From: Tetrapisispora phaffii CBS 4417
Lineage: Eukaryota; Ascomycota; Saccharomycetes; Saccharomycetales; Saccharomycetaceae
Direction: 5' to 3'
Assembly: GCF_000236905.1 (NCBI RefSeq)
Contig: NC_016527.1
Location: 310,001 to 374,000 of the forward strand
Length of the DNA: 64,000 nucleotides
A model generated the notes under the pieces. It was not told the DNA's origin. It worked only from the letters and a program-made list of their open reading frames with translations, and ran no database searches. The first letter of the stretch is position 1; every line of letters starts with the position of its first letter. The translations under genes were made by a program, and so were the position numbers. This document shows, piece by piece, positions 1 to 8,538 of the stretch.

Positions 1-229
1 ATATCTAATATAACTTTCTTAGAATAAGTCTAACAACTAATAGTAATTTAAAAAGCCCAATTTCTTGAAGTTCCTCTGCAATTCTGTAAAAAACTTAGAT
101 TAATAAAAAGGAAAACAGACAGTAACTGAATCAATATAAGAACAACACTGTACATCTATCTAAAATAAAACAATTGCAGTAATACAGATAATGTACTTAC
201 TAAGGCTGTACATACATTTTACATTTCTT

Positions 230-239
230 GCGATGAGCT
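230..239 (+). promoter_or_regulatory. PAC motif (unassigned)
   Basis: GCGATGAGCT is a perfect match to the PAC element bound by Dot6/Tod6 in ribosome-biogenesis promoters. An A/T-rich RRPE-like block with AAAATTTC and GAAATTTC follows at about 297-317. It lies 680 bp from MTD1, which is not a ribosome-biogenesis gene, so it probably serves a divergent gene left of the window. Confidence 0.6.
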
Positions 240-795
240 CTAATTGTTGATGAGACAGATAGAGAGTGTCAAAACTGTAACTTCCACATCTTTTTTTTCA
301 AAATTTCTTGAAATTTCATTTAACAACATGTGACTTATATTATAACCCTATGAACCCTATACTACTGGTCAATGACCCTAATGTAAACCTTTTGCAATCC
401 AGAGTCAGGAAAACAAGAACTGTAAAACAGAGTCATTTTAGTTTATTCATAGAAGAGCTATCAGTGTTGAACATGTGTGGTCTGGTCTATATATATACAT
501 ATACATATAGATATTTATTTATAATGTAATGAATATTAATAATGACTTCTGATGGGAGTCTGACTTCTACATGATTGAATTAGTCTTCCGAGACACAACA
601 TTGTAAGGAATGGTTTAATGTGGATGTTAATCGCTGATATCTAGCAGAGTTTTATCTGCAACCATCACGCAAGCGTCTTTAATTGAGTAATACAAGACTA
701 TATTAATCTTGGAATATATATTATTCAGGACTGTATTTGGTAATTTAGTTATTATTTTATGTAATCGTACTCTCATACACATTTACGTGAGAGGC

Positions 796-803
796 TATAT
801 AAA
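796..803 (+). promoter_or_regulatory. TATA box of MTD1
   Basis: TATATAAA lies about 116 bp upstream of the MTD1 ATG, a normal yeast spacing. Confidence 0.5.
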
Positions 804-918
804 CAGACAACTTTTTCTTGAGAAGTACTGGATTAAGTTTTGTTGAATAAAGTGACAATACTTTACAATTGAAAGCAGAACAACCAAAACCTCATATACA
901 TCCAATAATAATAACACT

Positions 919-1881
919 ATGTCTTCTGCTGTAAACCCTGGTCGTACGATTCTAGCTTCGAATATTGCAAAGACGTTTATAGATGAGATTCAGAATAAGG
1001 TACTAAATGTCAAAAAGATTAAACCAGAGGGTCCTCTGTTAGTGGGGTTTTTATCCAACGATGATCCTGCAGCAGAAATGTATGCAAACTGGACTAAAAA
1101 AACATGTGAATCGATGGGAATAAGATATGAACTAAGAAGAATTGACGATAGTGATTTCTTAGAAGAAGCCATCATTGAGGCTAATAGAGATGATGATGTT
1201 AATGGTATAATGGTTTATTTCCCCGTGTTCGGCAATGCACAAGACCAATACTTGCAACAAGTGGTAGCTAAAGAAAAAGATGTTGAAGGGTTAAATCATC
1301 TTTATTATCAAAATCTATATCATAATGTTAGATATTTGGATGCAAATAAAAAATTAAAATCGATTTTGCCATGCACACCTTTGGCAATTATTAAGATATT
1401 AGAATATCTGAAGATATATAACAGTTTATTAGTAGAAGGAAATAGACTCTATGGTAAAAAAATCGTAGTGGTTAATAGATCAGAAATTGTGGGAAGACCT
1501 TTAGCTGCTCTACTAGCTAATGATGGTGCTATTGTGTATTCAGTAGATGTAAATAATATTCAAAAATTTACAAGAGGAGAAGGGTTAAAGTTTACTAAGC
1601 ATCAAGTAGAAGATTTGGGAAATTTTTCAAATAGCCTTTTGAAGGATATTTCAGGTGAAGCAGATGTTATCATCACAGGTGTTCCTTCTGAAACCTATAA
1701 ATTCCCGACTGAGTACATCAAAGATGGTGCTGTTTGTATTAACTTTTCGTCATCAAAAAATTTTGAAGATTCAGTAAAAGAAATAGCATCTCTCTATGTT
1801 CCAAGTACTGGTAAGGTAACAATTTCCATGCTATTGAGAAACATGTTCAGGTTGATGGAAAATGTTGAAATAACAAAGTAA
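919..1881 (+). CDS. MTD1: NAD+-dependent 5,10-methylenetetrahydrofolate dehydrogenase
   Basis: Cytosolic enzyme that oxidises 5,10-methylene-THF to 5,10-methenyl-THF with NAD+, supplying one-carbon units for purine synthesis. The 320-residue length equals the S. cerevisiae protein. The substrate domain holds the PAAEMYANWTKK stretch (about 50-61) with the family Tyr and Lys. The dinucleotide half carries NRSEIVGRPLAALL (about 187-200), the THF dehydrogenase/cyclohydrolase signature. GNAQDQYLQQVV and the C-terminal TGKVTISMLLRN are also typical. The ATG at 919 is the first in frame and sits below a TATA box. The next gene, BUD21, is on the same strand. In S. cerevisiae MTD1 is YKR080W, so the neighbourhood mixes chromosome XI and XV gene orders. 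Identity is essentially certain. Confidence 0.97.
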   Translation: MSSAVNPGRTILASNIAKTFIDEIQNKVLNVKKIKPEGPLLVGFLSNDDPAAEMYANWTKKTCESMGIRYELRRIDDSDFLEEAIIEANRDDDVNGIMVYFPVFGNAQDQYLQQVVAKEKDVEGLNHLYYQNLYHNVRYLDANKKLKSILPCTPLAIIKILEYLKIYNSLLVEGNRLYGKKIVVVNRSEIVGRPLAALLANDGAIVYSVDVNNIQKFTRGEGLKFTKHQVEDLGNFSNSLLKDISGEADVIITGVPSETYKFPTEYIKDGAVCINFSSSKNFEDSVKEIASLYVPSTGKVTISMLLRNMFRLMENVEITK

Positions 1882-2231
1882 AGGAAAGCATATACAATTA
1901 AAAAGGAAAAAAGGTTAAAAAATATGAATTCTAAGTACGACTTTGACTATATTATATGATTGTGCAATATTGACTAATTAATAAATATTTAATTAACATT
2001 TGTCTCCCTTTTGTTCGGAAAAGATTCAATATTTATTGCAGACAATATTCTTATACTTTCTGGAACTCCAATGGAGAATGTTTATCTGTACAACTACACC
2101 TATTTCTTTTAACTACAGTGTAATATATAATTTATTCTTAAGCAAATAGATAGTTAATTTAAGCTATAATGACGAAGTCTATCCATTACTGACACGGAAC
2201 TGTCAATAAATGACTTTACGACGTATAGTGC

Positions 2232-2239
2232 CACGTGAC
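2232..2239 (-). promoter_or_regulatory. Cbf1-type E-box (CACGTGAC)
   Basis: CACGTGAC is the reverse complement of GTCACGTG, the Cbf1 consensus. It lies 55 bp upstream of the PAC motif in the BUD21 promoter. Confidence 0.5.
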
Positions 2240-2245
2240 ACCACT

Positions 2246-2297
2246 GAGAAATTTCAAATTTTCAAAATTAAAAAATTTTAAACTTTTGCGATGAGCT
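2246..2297 (+). promoter_or_regulatory. RRPE-like block plus PAC motif of BUD21
   Basis: An A/T block with several AAATTT/AAAATT cores is followed by GCGATGAGCT at 2288-2297, about 150 bp from the ATG. The RRPE+PAC pair is the standard Saccharomycetaceae ribosome-biogenesis promoter module and fits the SSU-processome product. Confidence 0.75.
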
Positions 2298-2443
2298 TTC
2301 GCAATATATATGCATAATCAATTGATAAACTAAGTATATAAAATGAGTTACTCAATTATTCAGTCTTCATTTATTTACTCTTGCTCCTATTCACTGTAAA
2401 GCCAAGAGTCACTAATACATATTAACAGGAGACCTAAATAAAA

Positions 2444-3118
2444 ATGGCGGTAACTACGAAATCCCATATGAAATTTGATGATATCGATGAAGACCTGAGT
2501 ATGCCATCTAAGCCCATGAGCGAAACTACAAAAAGCACTGATAAATATGCTGTTAGTGATAGTGATGATAGTGATATGGATGAAGATGCGCCTGAAGAAG
2601 GAGCTATGGATGAATCAAAAGAATCTGTCGATCAATTTATGAAAATGGCAGAAGATGCCAGGAGATTAGAAGAGGTGATGTTGAAAGAAAAAAGAAGAAA
2701 TCAGAACAAAATATTTAGCAAACAACAACAAGATAGGAGAGAAAGAAAAGGTGATACTTTAGATTCTGCCAATACTGAAGCTACCAAGCAACTTGAACAG
2801 CTTCCAGAAGACTTCTTTGATAAATTAGAAGCAGCAGAATCGAATATTGAAACAATAACTGAAATTCCAAAACATATCAACTTCAATAGTATAGAACATG
2901 ATGATAAATATGTTTCAGAAGTTAAGGAACAGATAAAGAAGAAGAAAAAGAAAACGTTAAGAAAATTGAGAGCAGTGTCGACAAAAAAAGGACCTGTCAC
3001 TGTGTCGTTATTATCTGCTATAGGTAATAGCTCAACCATGGCTCCAAAAAAAGAAGTACAAGTAATGTCTACTAGAGACAGATGGTTGAAAAGAAAATCA
3101 GTTAATAGGTTAAAATAA
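2444..3118 (+). CDS. BUD21: SSU processome component Bud21/Utp16
   Basis: Nucleolar protein of the U3-containing small-subunit processome, acting in 18S rRNA maturation. The 224 residues match the family size (about 214 in S. cerevisiae). The N-terminal third is acidic (SDSDDSDMDEDAPEEG, about 38-53). A charged helix follows with RRNQNKIFSKQQQDRRERK (about 85-103), and a basic tract KKKKKKTLRKLR lies near 165-176. The C-terminal signature RDRWLKRKSVNR closely resembles the S. cerevisiae ending KDRWLNRKALNK. The upstream RRPE+PAC module supports the role. There are no enzymatic motifs. The antisense frame over its 3' half is a shadow. Assignment rests mainly on the C-terminus, overall composition and promoter type. 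Confidence 0.9.
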   Translation: MAVTTKSHMKFDDIDEDLSMPSKPMSETTKSTDKYAVSDSDDSDMDEDAPEEGAMDESKESVDQFMKMAEDARRLEEVMLKEKRRNQNKIFSKQQQDRRERKGDTLDSANTEATKQLEQLPEDFFDKLEAAESNIETITEIPKHINFNSIEHDDKYVSEVKEQIKKKKKKTLRKLRAVSTKKGPVTVSLLSAIGNSSTMAPKKEVQVMSTRDRWLKRKSVNRLK

Positions 3119-3404
3119 AATCCCATTTTAATATCAAAATTCATAAAGTCTTTACATATACCGTGTAAAGCACTAGCATCGCCATAATGTATAATTTAAA
3201 TTCCATTATTATGAACTATCGCATAATGCAAAATTCATTAAATTTATTTGTATATCAATGCATATGAAGCCTACATTGAGTATAATTGATATTAGTGGTT
3301 ATAGATTAAATTAAAATGTTGACAATTTATTAGAGAATATAAAACTTTTATAAATATGCAAGAATTGGTAAAATATATTATATAGCAAAATAATTATTAA
3401 TTAA

Positions 3405-6272
3405 TTAAGGAGATTTTCGTGATTTGTAAGATAGAGAACCTATCTTTTTAAGAGGACTGCTAAATGTATTTCTCAGTCCATGCGAATGAGAGGTTGTTTT
3501 TCTATCAGGAGATGTTATATTATTTTTGTCACTTTTGTCACTTTTGTCACTTTTGTCACTTTTTTCACTTTTTTCATTGTTAGATGATTCATCAACTTCT
3601 GATTCAGAAGTAAAAACCTTACTCAGATCTAGGGTTTCGTCAATAATCTTGTTTTGAAATTCTGTTCGTGTGTTAGACAGTATTTTCATTGTAGAATTTT
3701 TAAGATTATTCTCAATTCTATCATAATTAAAAGAATCAACGTTTCCTATTTTGGCAGAACTTGGAATTGGTATAATGATTGAAGTTTCTTGTTTAGAAAC
3801 TGGTGCTGAATCAATTTCTTTGATATTTCTACTATGTGGATAGAAATCGGCATCTCTAATCTGATAATTCCGATAAGCACTATTCATCTTTCTTAATCCT
3901 GGACGAATACCAGTGCCATATTTATGACTGACTCTAGAGTGTTTTGAAGTTGGAGAAGTAGAAAATGAAAATGAATGTGAAGTATTTCTAGCAGGCGTTT
4001 CAGAAAAATCAGACATTCGTCTAATCTTTTTTGTTTTTGTTGGGGTTGTGAGCTTATAATTTGTGGCTCTTCTTAAAGTCCCTGTATTTTCTCTGAATAG
4101 TAATAAAGTTTTTGAAGATTCCATATCGATCAAATTATCATCTAAAACTGTTGATAAGTGATTGTTATTTGACACTGAAGAATCATAAGATTCCCCTTGT
4201 TCGTTTCCTTTATTGTTAATTGCAGTTTTAATTAAGCCATAAGCCATGTCATTAAACTGTAACGGATTCCCTATAGAAGAGGAAACAATAAGCTTACCTT
4301 TTAAAATAGTAATTGCCCTATCAAGAGCAAGTTCTTGAGAAAGGTGATTTTCAATAATGGAAACCTTTGGCCAGGTTGCTCTTGCACCGTTTGTTGTTTC
4401 ACGTAAAAGAAATTCTTGTGAGGGATTTGATAATAATTCATTAAATCTAAGTATCATCTGAAGATCAGGAAGAATTGTGACATCACCAGAATATTGTTGC
4501 GATAAAACTGACCTGAACTTCATCATGGCATTTTTGGCAATCCCCAATTCACTTCCAATTTCTAGTAAATGAATTAATTCATTTGACATAAAATTATAAA
4601 TGTTTGAAAGATTTTTTTTAAATTTAGCACTAATTTCATCTTGAATATTACCACCGACACAAGATAATGACATTTTCAATAGTGGAAAGACATGAAGGTT
4701 TACTTGACATGCAATAATATGATCTACATTGAACATCTCAGATAAACGAGTGATAGGTAGATCATTGTCTACAGAGCCATCAACAAATTTGACTGATTTA
4801 CTTCCGTTCCATTCTCTCCTTTTTCCAGTCTTTGGATCTTTTTCATAAAGATTAGTTGGAGGGAAAATACCTGGTAATGAACATGATGCACAGACAGCAG
4901 ACCAAATCAAAACATTTGGTGCTGTTAAATTATTTAATAATCTTGGTTGTTCAAACGTTGATGCCGGTGACACAGTGATGTTCAAAATTCGACCTGTTCT
5001 ATTATATGCTTCTCGGAAAGTTAGATCTCCTAAAAAGGATATCATGGTATTAACTAAATTTTTGTTATCAAACCAAGTTCCATTCTTAAAAAATCTGGAG
5101 ATTTTAATTAGAAGATTTTCACTATCACTTTTGTCATTATCATCTTTAAAAATATTGAATTCCGAATCCAATACTTTTTCAAGAAGCTCTGGAATTTCAT
5201 CTTTTGTATGAACTGATAAGATACTAGCAACGATTGCACCAGCACTGCTTCCACTAATGACTCTAGGAATTAAATCAAGTTCAAACAACGTAGCTAATAC
5301 ACCAATATGAAACAAACCGAAGGTACCACCACCACTTAAAACCAAAGCAGTTCGGCCAATATTTCGTCTACTTTGTTGAAATATTGCCAAAAGGTAGCTG
5401 TCATCCAATTCATTTTGTTCCAGTAAGGCCTCAATACAGATCTTAGATTCCTTTATATAATCATCAATAATGTATTTTGTGCCAATGTGTGATTGGATAT
5501 ATAAATTCACATTACCCATATTTCCCAGGTTTCTTACCCATTGTGTACGTATTATATATAGTAACTTTGGGTAATCTTTCTCCAATCTTGCTACCTTTAG
5601 TTTGTTTGTTATCTCTTCTATTAACTTATAATCATACAATTCTGATTCTGCTTTCTGTTTCCATTGAATTTTATTTGTCACATTATCTAATTTTAGTGAA
5701 GCTTCTTTCCATTCATGAAATGACATAGCGTGTCTTCGTTCTGATAATAGCCTCTGGACTAATAAATCCCTTTCGTAGTCAAAGCTGGTGAATAGTTTAC
5801 TGAATAAATGTTTGTAGTTCAAAATATTTAAATTCCACTTAGTTAGATTAGTTGTAATACTATTTTCACATTCTGAATCTAGATTAATAGGATATCCATG
5901 ATTTTCAGTGCCATTTTTCATTTGTTCTAAGAACTCTTGATCCTTAAGTTCTTCTTCAGTTAAGGATTCAACTTTGCTGAGATTAAATTCTAAGTCACTT
6001 TTACTAGGAGCTTTTTTGCTAATACCATTAATAGAATTCTCGATCTCAACAGAATCAGTTGAGATTACCGAGCTAGATGAGTTTCTTTGGAATTCAGAGG
6101 TAGATTCAACATTTAAAGGGATATCGTCTTTCGCATTGTCTGCCTTAAACTCTACAGAAACCACATTCTTGTTAGGAAGTATATTGGCATTCTTATCTTT
6201 CAATAGATGTTGATAATATTTTTCAATTAAATGTTGTGTAACATGGAAGCTTGGATTCTCTCCGACCTGCAT
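3405..6272 (-). CDS. TGL4: Patatin-type triacylglycerol lipase Tgl4
   Basis: Lipid-droplet triacylglycerol lipase that mobilises stored fat; the S. cerevisiae enzyme is activated by Cdk1 at bud emergence. The 955 residues compare with 910 for Tgl4 and 749 for the paralogue Tgl5. The N-terminus QHLIEKYYQHLLKD resembles Tgl4. The patatin core has the glycine-rich oxyanion loop SGGGTFGLFHIG (about 312-323), the nucleophile elbow GSSAG (about 341-345, GXSXG) and the dyad aspartate in VDGSVDND (about 498-505), all intact. The serine/threonine-rich tail holds several S/T-P sites, plausible Cdk targets. Near the C-terminus a run of SDK triplets is encoded by a 9-bp tandem repeat (about 3525-3570). 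SRP40 lies upstream on the same strand. Tgl5 is the main alternative and is less likely by length and N-terminus. Confidence 0.93.
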   Translation of the reverse strand: MQVGENPSFHVTQHLIEKYYQHLLKDKNANILPNKNVVSVEFKADNAKDDIPLNVESTSEFQRNSSSSVISTDSVEIENSINGISKKAPSKSDLEFNLSKVESLTEEELKDQEFLEQMKNGTENHGYPINLDSECENSITTNLTKWNLNILNYKHLFSKLFTSFDYERDLLVQRLLSERRHAMSFHEWKEASLKLDNVTNKIQWKQKAESELYDYKLIEEITNKLKVARLEKDYPKLLYIIRTQWVRNLGNMGNVNLYIQSHIGTKYIIDDYIKESKICIEALLEQNELDDSYLLAIFQQSRRNIGRTALVLSGGGTFGLFHIGVLATLFELDLIPRVISGSSAGAIVASILSVHTKDEIPELLEKVLDSEFNIFKDDNDKSDSENLLIKISRFFKNGTWFDNKNLVNTMISFLGDLTFREAYNRTGRILNITVSPASTFEQPRLLNNLTAPNVLIWSAVCASCSLPGIFPPTNLYEKDPKTGKRREWNGSKSVKFVDGSVDNDLPITRLSEMFNVDHIIACQVNLHVFPLLKMSLSCVGGNIQDEISAKFKKNLSNIYNFMSNELIHLLEIGSELGIAKNAMMKFRSVLSQQYSGDVTILPDLQMILRFNELLSNPSQEFLLRETTNGARATWPKVSIIENHLSQELALDRAITILKGKLIVSSSIGNPLQFNDMAYGLIKTAINNKGNEQGESYDSSVSNNNHLSTVLDDNLIDMESSKTLLLFRENTGTLRRATNYKLTTPTKTKKIRRMSDFSETPARNTSHSFSFSTSPTSKHSRVSHKYGTGIRPGLRKMNSAYRNYQIRDADFYPHSRNIKEIDSAPVSKQETSIIIPIPSSAKIGNVDSFNYDRIENNLKNSTMKILSNTRTEFQNKIIDETLDLSKVFTSESEVDESSNNEKSEKSDKSDKSDKSDKNNITSPDRKTTSHSHGLRNTFSSPLKKIGSLSYKSRKSP
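3525..3570 (-). repeat. 9-bp tandem repeat coding for SDK triplets in TGL4
   Basis: The unit cacttttgt recurs about four times and then degenerates to cactttttt. On the coding strand it gives repeated Ser-Asp-Lys in the disordered Tgl4 tail. It looks like a slippage-prone minisatellite in coding sequence. Confidence 0.8.
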
Positions 6273-6870
6273 AATCTTTTAAGAATATATTTGCTCCTCG
6301 TATATTGTATTTAGTTTATTATACTAAAGTAAATGATAACTATCTGAGCGAGAGTATGATTATTGAATAGAAGCTTATAAATGTTGTTTAAATTGGATCT
6401 TATCTGGTATATTGTAAAACTTAGGAGACATCACAAATTGGATACTTAAATATAATCTTTTAGAGCATCAGTTGATTTTATAATGTCTAGTTTTGAAATT
6501 AGCAAGTTCCAGATTTCTGGGGGAAGCATCACTACGGCTATTAATTTTTTAGATGCTAAAAATTGTAACTGTTGCGCGGACACCTGAAATGAGGAAAAGT
6601 ATACCATAACATTAAAATAAAATTAGTTGCTAATTATTGAAGTTAACAATTCTGTAACCAAATAGTGTAACTAATTTTTGCCTGACATAAGATAATGTTT
6701 AAGAATTAGTAATCTTTAGTATCTTCATGAAATTAATATTATTTTTATTTAAATATATACTTTATGTTACATATTACAAACTTTCTTCTTCTCTGTGCTA
6801 GATTAATGTTAAAAGTTGATGAAGTAATCTATCTATGCTGTGTGTAGGACTAACAAATACGAAAATTGCT
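6273..6870. other. SRP40-TGL4 intergenic region
   Basis: Upstream region of TGL4, which is on the minus strand. It is AT-rich apart from about 6485-6590, where composition is coding-like and a 53-codon minus-strand ORF is found (listed separately). Nothing else was recognised. Confidence 0.5.
6446..6607 (-). CDS. Small unassigned ORF (53 codons)
   Basis: I do not recognise this protein. An ATG at 6607 opens 53 codons ending in TAA at 6446. The stretch from about residue 9 (VSAQQLQFLASKKL, then VVMLPPEIWNLLISKL) reads like real protein: amphipathic, without low complexity, and richer in G/C than its flanks. Codon 8-9 coincides with TTTCAG followed by GTG, which looks like a yeast 3' splice site, so it could instead be the last exon of a spliced gene. 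I found no good GTATGT donor and only a weak AACTAAT branch sequence upstream. It may also be the relic of a lost duplicate. Confidence 0.3.
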   Translation of the reverse strand: MVYFSSFQVSAQQLQFLASKKLIAVVMLPPEIWNLLISKLDIIKSTDALKDYI

Positions 6871-7854
6871 CTAATCAGTAAATTTGTAAGAACCAGTTTC
6901 TAGAGTGATTGAACCACCTCTGTAAGAACCTCTCTTCATTTTATTTTTATTTTTAGTAAAGTCTTTACCTCTTACTCTGCCCAACTTTTCATTCGCCATT
7001 TCACCCCAAGTACCAGCAGCACCTTTGTATGTGTTATCAGTCAAATCCCAAGACTCAAAACTAATTTTCTCTCTTTCAATTCTGGAAAAATGGTTTCTTT
7101 GACCTTCTTTCAGTTCATCTGTGCCTGCTGAAATTTTTAGTTTCTCACGCTTATTACATTCTGAGACAGAAGTTGTAGCCTCGGAAGAATTATCAGATGC
7201 TTGCTCCGTTTTCTGTTTCTTGTCACTTTCTTTAGTTGTTTCGTCCTCGATAGCTCTCTTCTTAGAGTCCTTATCTTCGTTTTCAGATTCGCTTGAGCTT
7301 GAGGAACTCGAGTCAGAGTCTGAACCACTTGAATCTGATGAGCTAGAAGAACTTGATGAGCTTGAACTGGAGGAACTGGAAGAGCTCGAATCAGAGTCGG
7401 AATCACTCGACGAACTTGAAGAACCAGAAGAACTGGAAGAGCTGGAACTGGAGTCTGAATCTGAGTCACTTGAAGAGCTGGAACTGGAGTCTGAAGTTGA
7501 GTCACTTGAAGAACTAGAGCTAGAATCAGAAGAGCTAGAATCAGAAGAGTTAGAACTGGAAGAACTGGAAGAACTAGAGGAACTGGAAGAACTTGAAGAG
7601 CTGGAACTTGAATCTGAGTCACTTGATGAACTAGAACTGGAACTGGAACTGGAACTGGAACTGGAACTGGAACTGGAACTAGAACTGGAACTAGAACTGG
7701 AACTAGAACTGGAACTAGAACTAGAACTAGAACTAGAACTAGAACTAGAACTAGAACTCGAGGAACTAGAACTGGAAGAGCTCGAGGAAGATCCAGATGT
7801 CGACAATTCTTCCTTCTTAGCCTTTTCACTTAACTTTGGAGGATTAGAACCCAT
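6871..7854 (-). CDS. SRP40: Nopp140-like serine-rich nucleolar protein Srp40
   Basis: Nucleolar chaperone-like protein related to vertebrate Nopp140, linked to snoRNP and pre-rRNA processing. After a short lysine-rich start (PKLSEKAKKEE), residues about 20-195 are almost pure Ser with scattered Asp, Glu and Gly. A Lys/Glu-rich linker follows. The conserved SRP40/Nopp140 C-terminal domain (about 253-327) contains NHFSRIEREKISFESWDL, YKGAAGTWGE, KDFTKNKNKMKRGSYRGG and the ending GSYKFTD, matching the S. cerevisiae C-terminus nearly residue for residue. The 327-residue length is below the 406 of S. cerevisiae, mainly because the serine tract differs; tract length may be polymorphic. A PAC motif with an A/T block lies upstream at 8129. 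Confidence 0.95.
   Translation of the reverse strand: MGSNPPKLSEKAKKEELSTSGSSSSSSSSSSSSSSSSSSSSSSSSSSSSSSSSSSSSSSSSSSSSSSSSSSSSSSSSSDSDSSSSSSSSSSSSSSSSSSSSNSSDSSSSDSSSSSSSDSTSDSSSSSSSDSDSDSSSSSSSSSGSSSSSSDSDSDSSSSSSSSSSSSSSSSSSDSSGSDSDSSSSSSSESENEDKDSKKRAIEDETTKESDKKQKTEQASDNSSEATTSVSECNKREKLKISAGTDELKEGQRNHFSRIEREKISFESWDLTDNTYKGAAGTWGEMANEKLGRVRGKDFTKNKNKMKRGSYRGGSITLETGSYKFTD
7290..7800 (-). repeat. Serine-codon low-complexity tract in SRP40
   Basis: An array of AGT/AGC/TCC serine codons, seen on the plus strand as repeated gaact(g/a)ga units. The densest hexanucleotide array is at about 7630-7760. Its periodicity leaves long open frames on the opposite strand and in a second minus frame. 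Confidence 0.85.
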
Positions 7855-8538
7855 TTATAACGAAGTGTGATGATGTCTGATGCATTAAACAATGCCTTTA
7901 TTGCTTCCTTAAATAAAACACTGGGCGTAAAGAAACAACAACAGACTAGCCCAAAACAGGACAAAAAAAGTAAAAATTGAAAACTTTTATATATTATTAT
8001 ATGAATCCTAATAAAGAAGGAACTACGATGACAGTGATTGAAATTGTGGACATCACTGCATCCTAAATTGAATCAAATTCAATTCATTAACCGTATACAA
8101 TAAGTACAAGAATCAGTTAAAGCTAGAGAGCTCATCGATAAAAATTTTATTTTTTTTTCTTCAAATTTTGTTTTTTTCAACTTTTTCAGATTTCGGTTAA
8201 TATCCTGATTAGGGAATCGAGCATAAAAAATTGCAGAAATAAAAAATTGGAATAGTGAAAGTGACAATGGAAACAGTCACAAGACATATGTTATACTATG
8301 GTATTGCTGAATTTGAACTATTTTGCTAATCACCACAATGTCACAACTTCACTATAAATATAATTGTGATTGTGATTGTAATATTGATCAATTGCCTGAT
8401 CTTATAGGATACCTAAAGAAGGTGCGTATGGGTTGGGATGTTTCAATGTTTCAATTTAGATTAGTATTCGATTAATGTTACATAAGATGAAAAACTTAAT
8501 GATATTAAGGTGGTTTAATTACAGAAAAAATGATTTTA
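7855..8538. other. NDC80-SRP40 intergenic region with SRP40 promoter
   Basis: About 680 bp upstream of SRP40 (minus strand). It carries a reversed PAC motif at 8129 and an adjacent A/T block at 8140-8160. No credible ORF; the 62-codon minus frame at 8079-8267 overlaps these regulatory motifs and looks random. No RNA gene was recognised. Confidence 0.5.
8129..8138 (-). promoter_or_regulatory. PAC motif of SRP40
   Basis: Plus-strand AGCTCATCGA reads TCGATGAGCT on the SRP40 strand, about 275 bp before its ATG. The A/T block AAAAATTTTATTTTT lies directly beside it, giving the RRPE/PAC arrangement. Confidence 0.65.

Larger units (their letters stand above)
1..918. other. Left-edge intergenic region upstream of MTD1
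   Basis: No supported gene. The only frame above 60 codons starts at a TTG and ends in a TA-rich tract. The stretch holds a perfect PAC motif at 230, an RRPE-like A/T block near 297-317 and a TATA box at 796. The last belongs to MTD1; the first two probably serve a gene beyond the left edge. Confidence 0.6.
1882..2443. other. MTD1-BUD21 intergenic region
   Basis: Tandem-gene spacer of about 560 bp. It contains the BUD21 promoter: a Cbf1-type CACGTGAC at 2232-2239, an RRPE-like A/T block at about 2246-2280, the PAC motif at 2288 and a TATATA run near 2305. No ORF or RNA gene was recognised. Confidence 0.6.

Noticed and set aside
308..529. 73-codon plus-strand frame in the left spacer
   Set aside because: Starts with TTG, ends in TA-repeat sequence and has no recognisable content.
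2010..2240. Point-centromere candidate (TTCGGAAAAG near 2014 and CACGTGAC at 2232)
   Set aside because: The CDEIII core TTTCCGAA context is incomplete and spacing exceeds the usual CDEII length. The CACGTG is better explained as part of the BUD21 promoter.
7121..7870. 249-codon plus-strand ORF opposite SRP40
   Set aside because: It is the antisense of the SRP40 serine-codon repeat (Glu/Leu alternation) and has no independent features.
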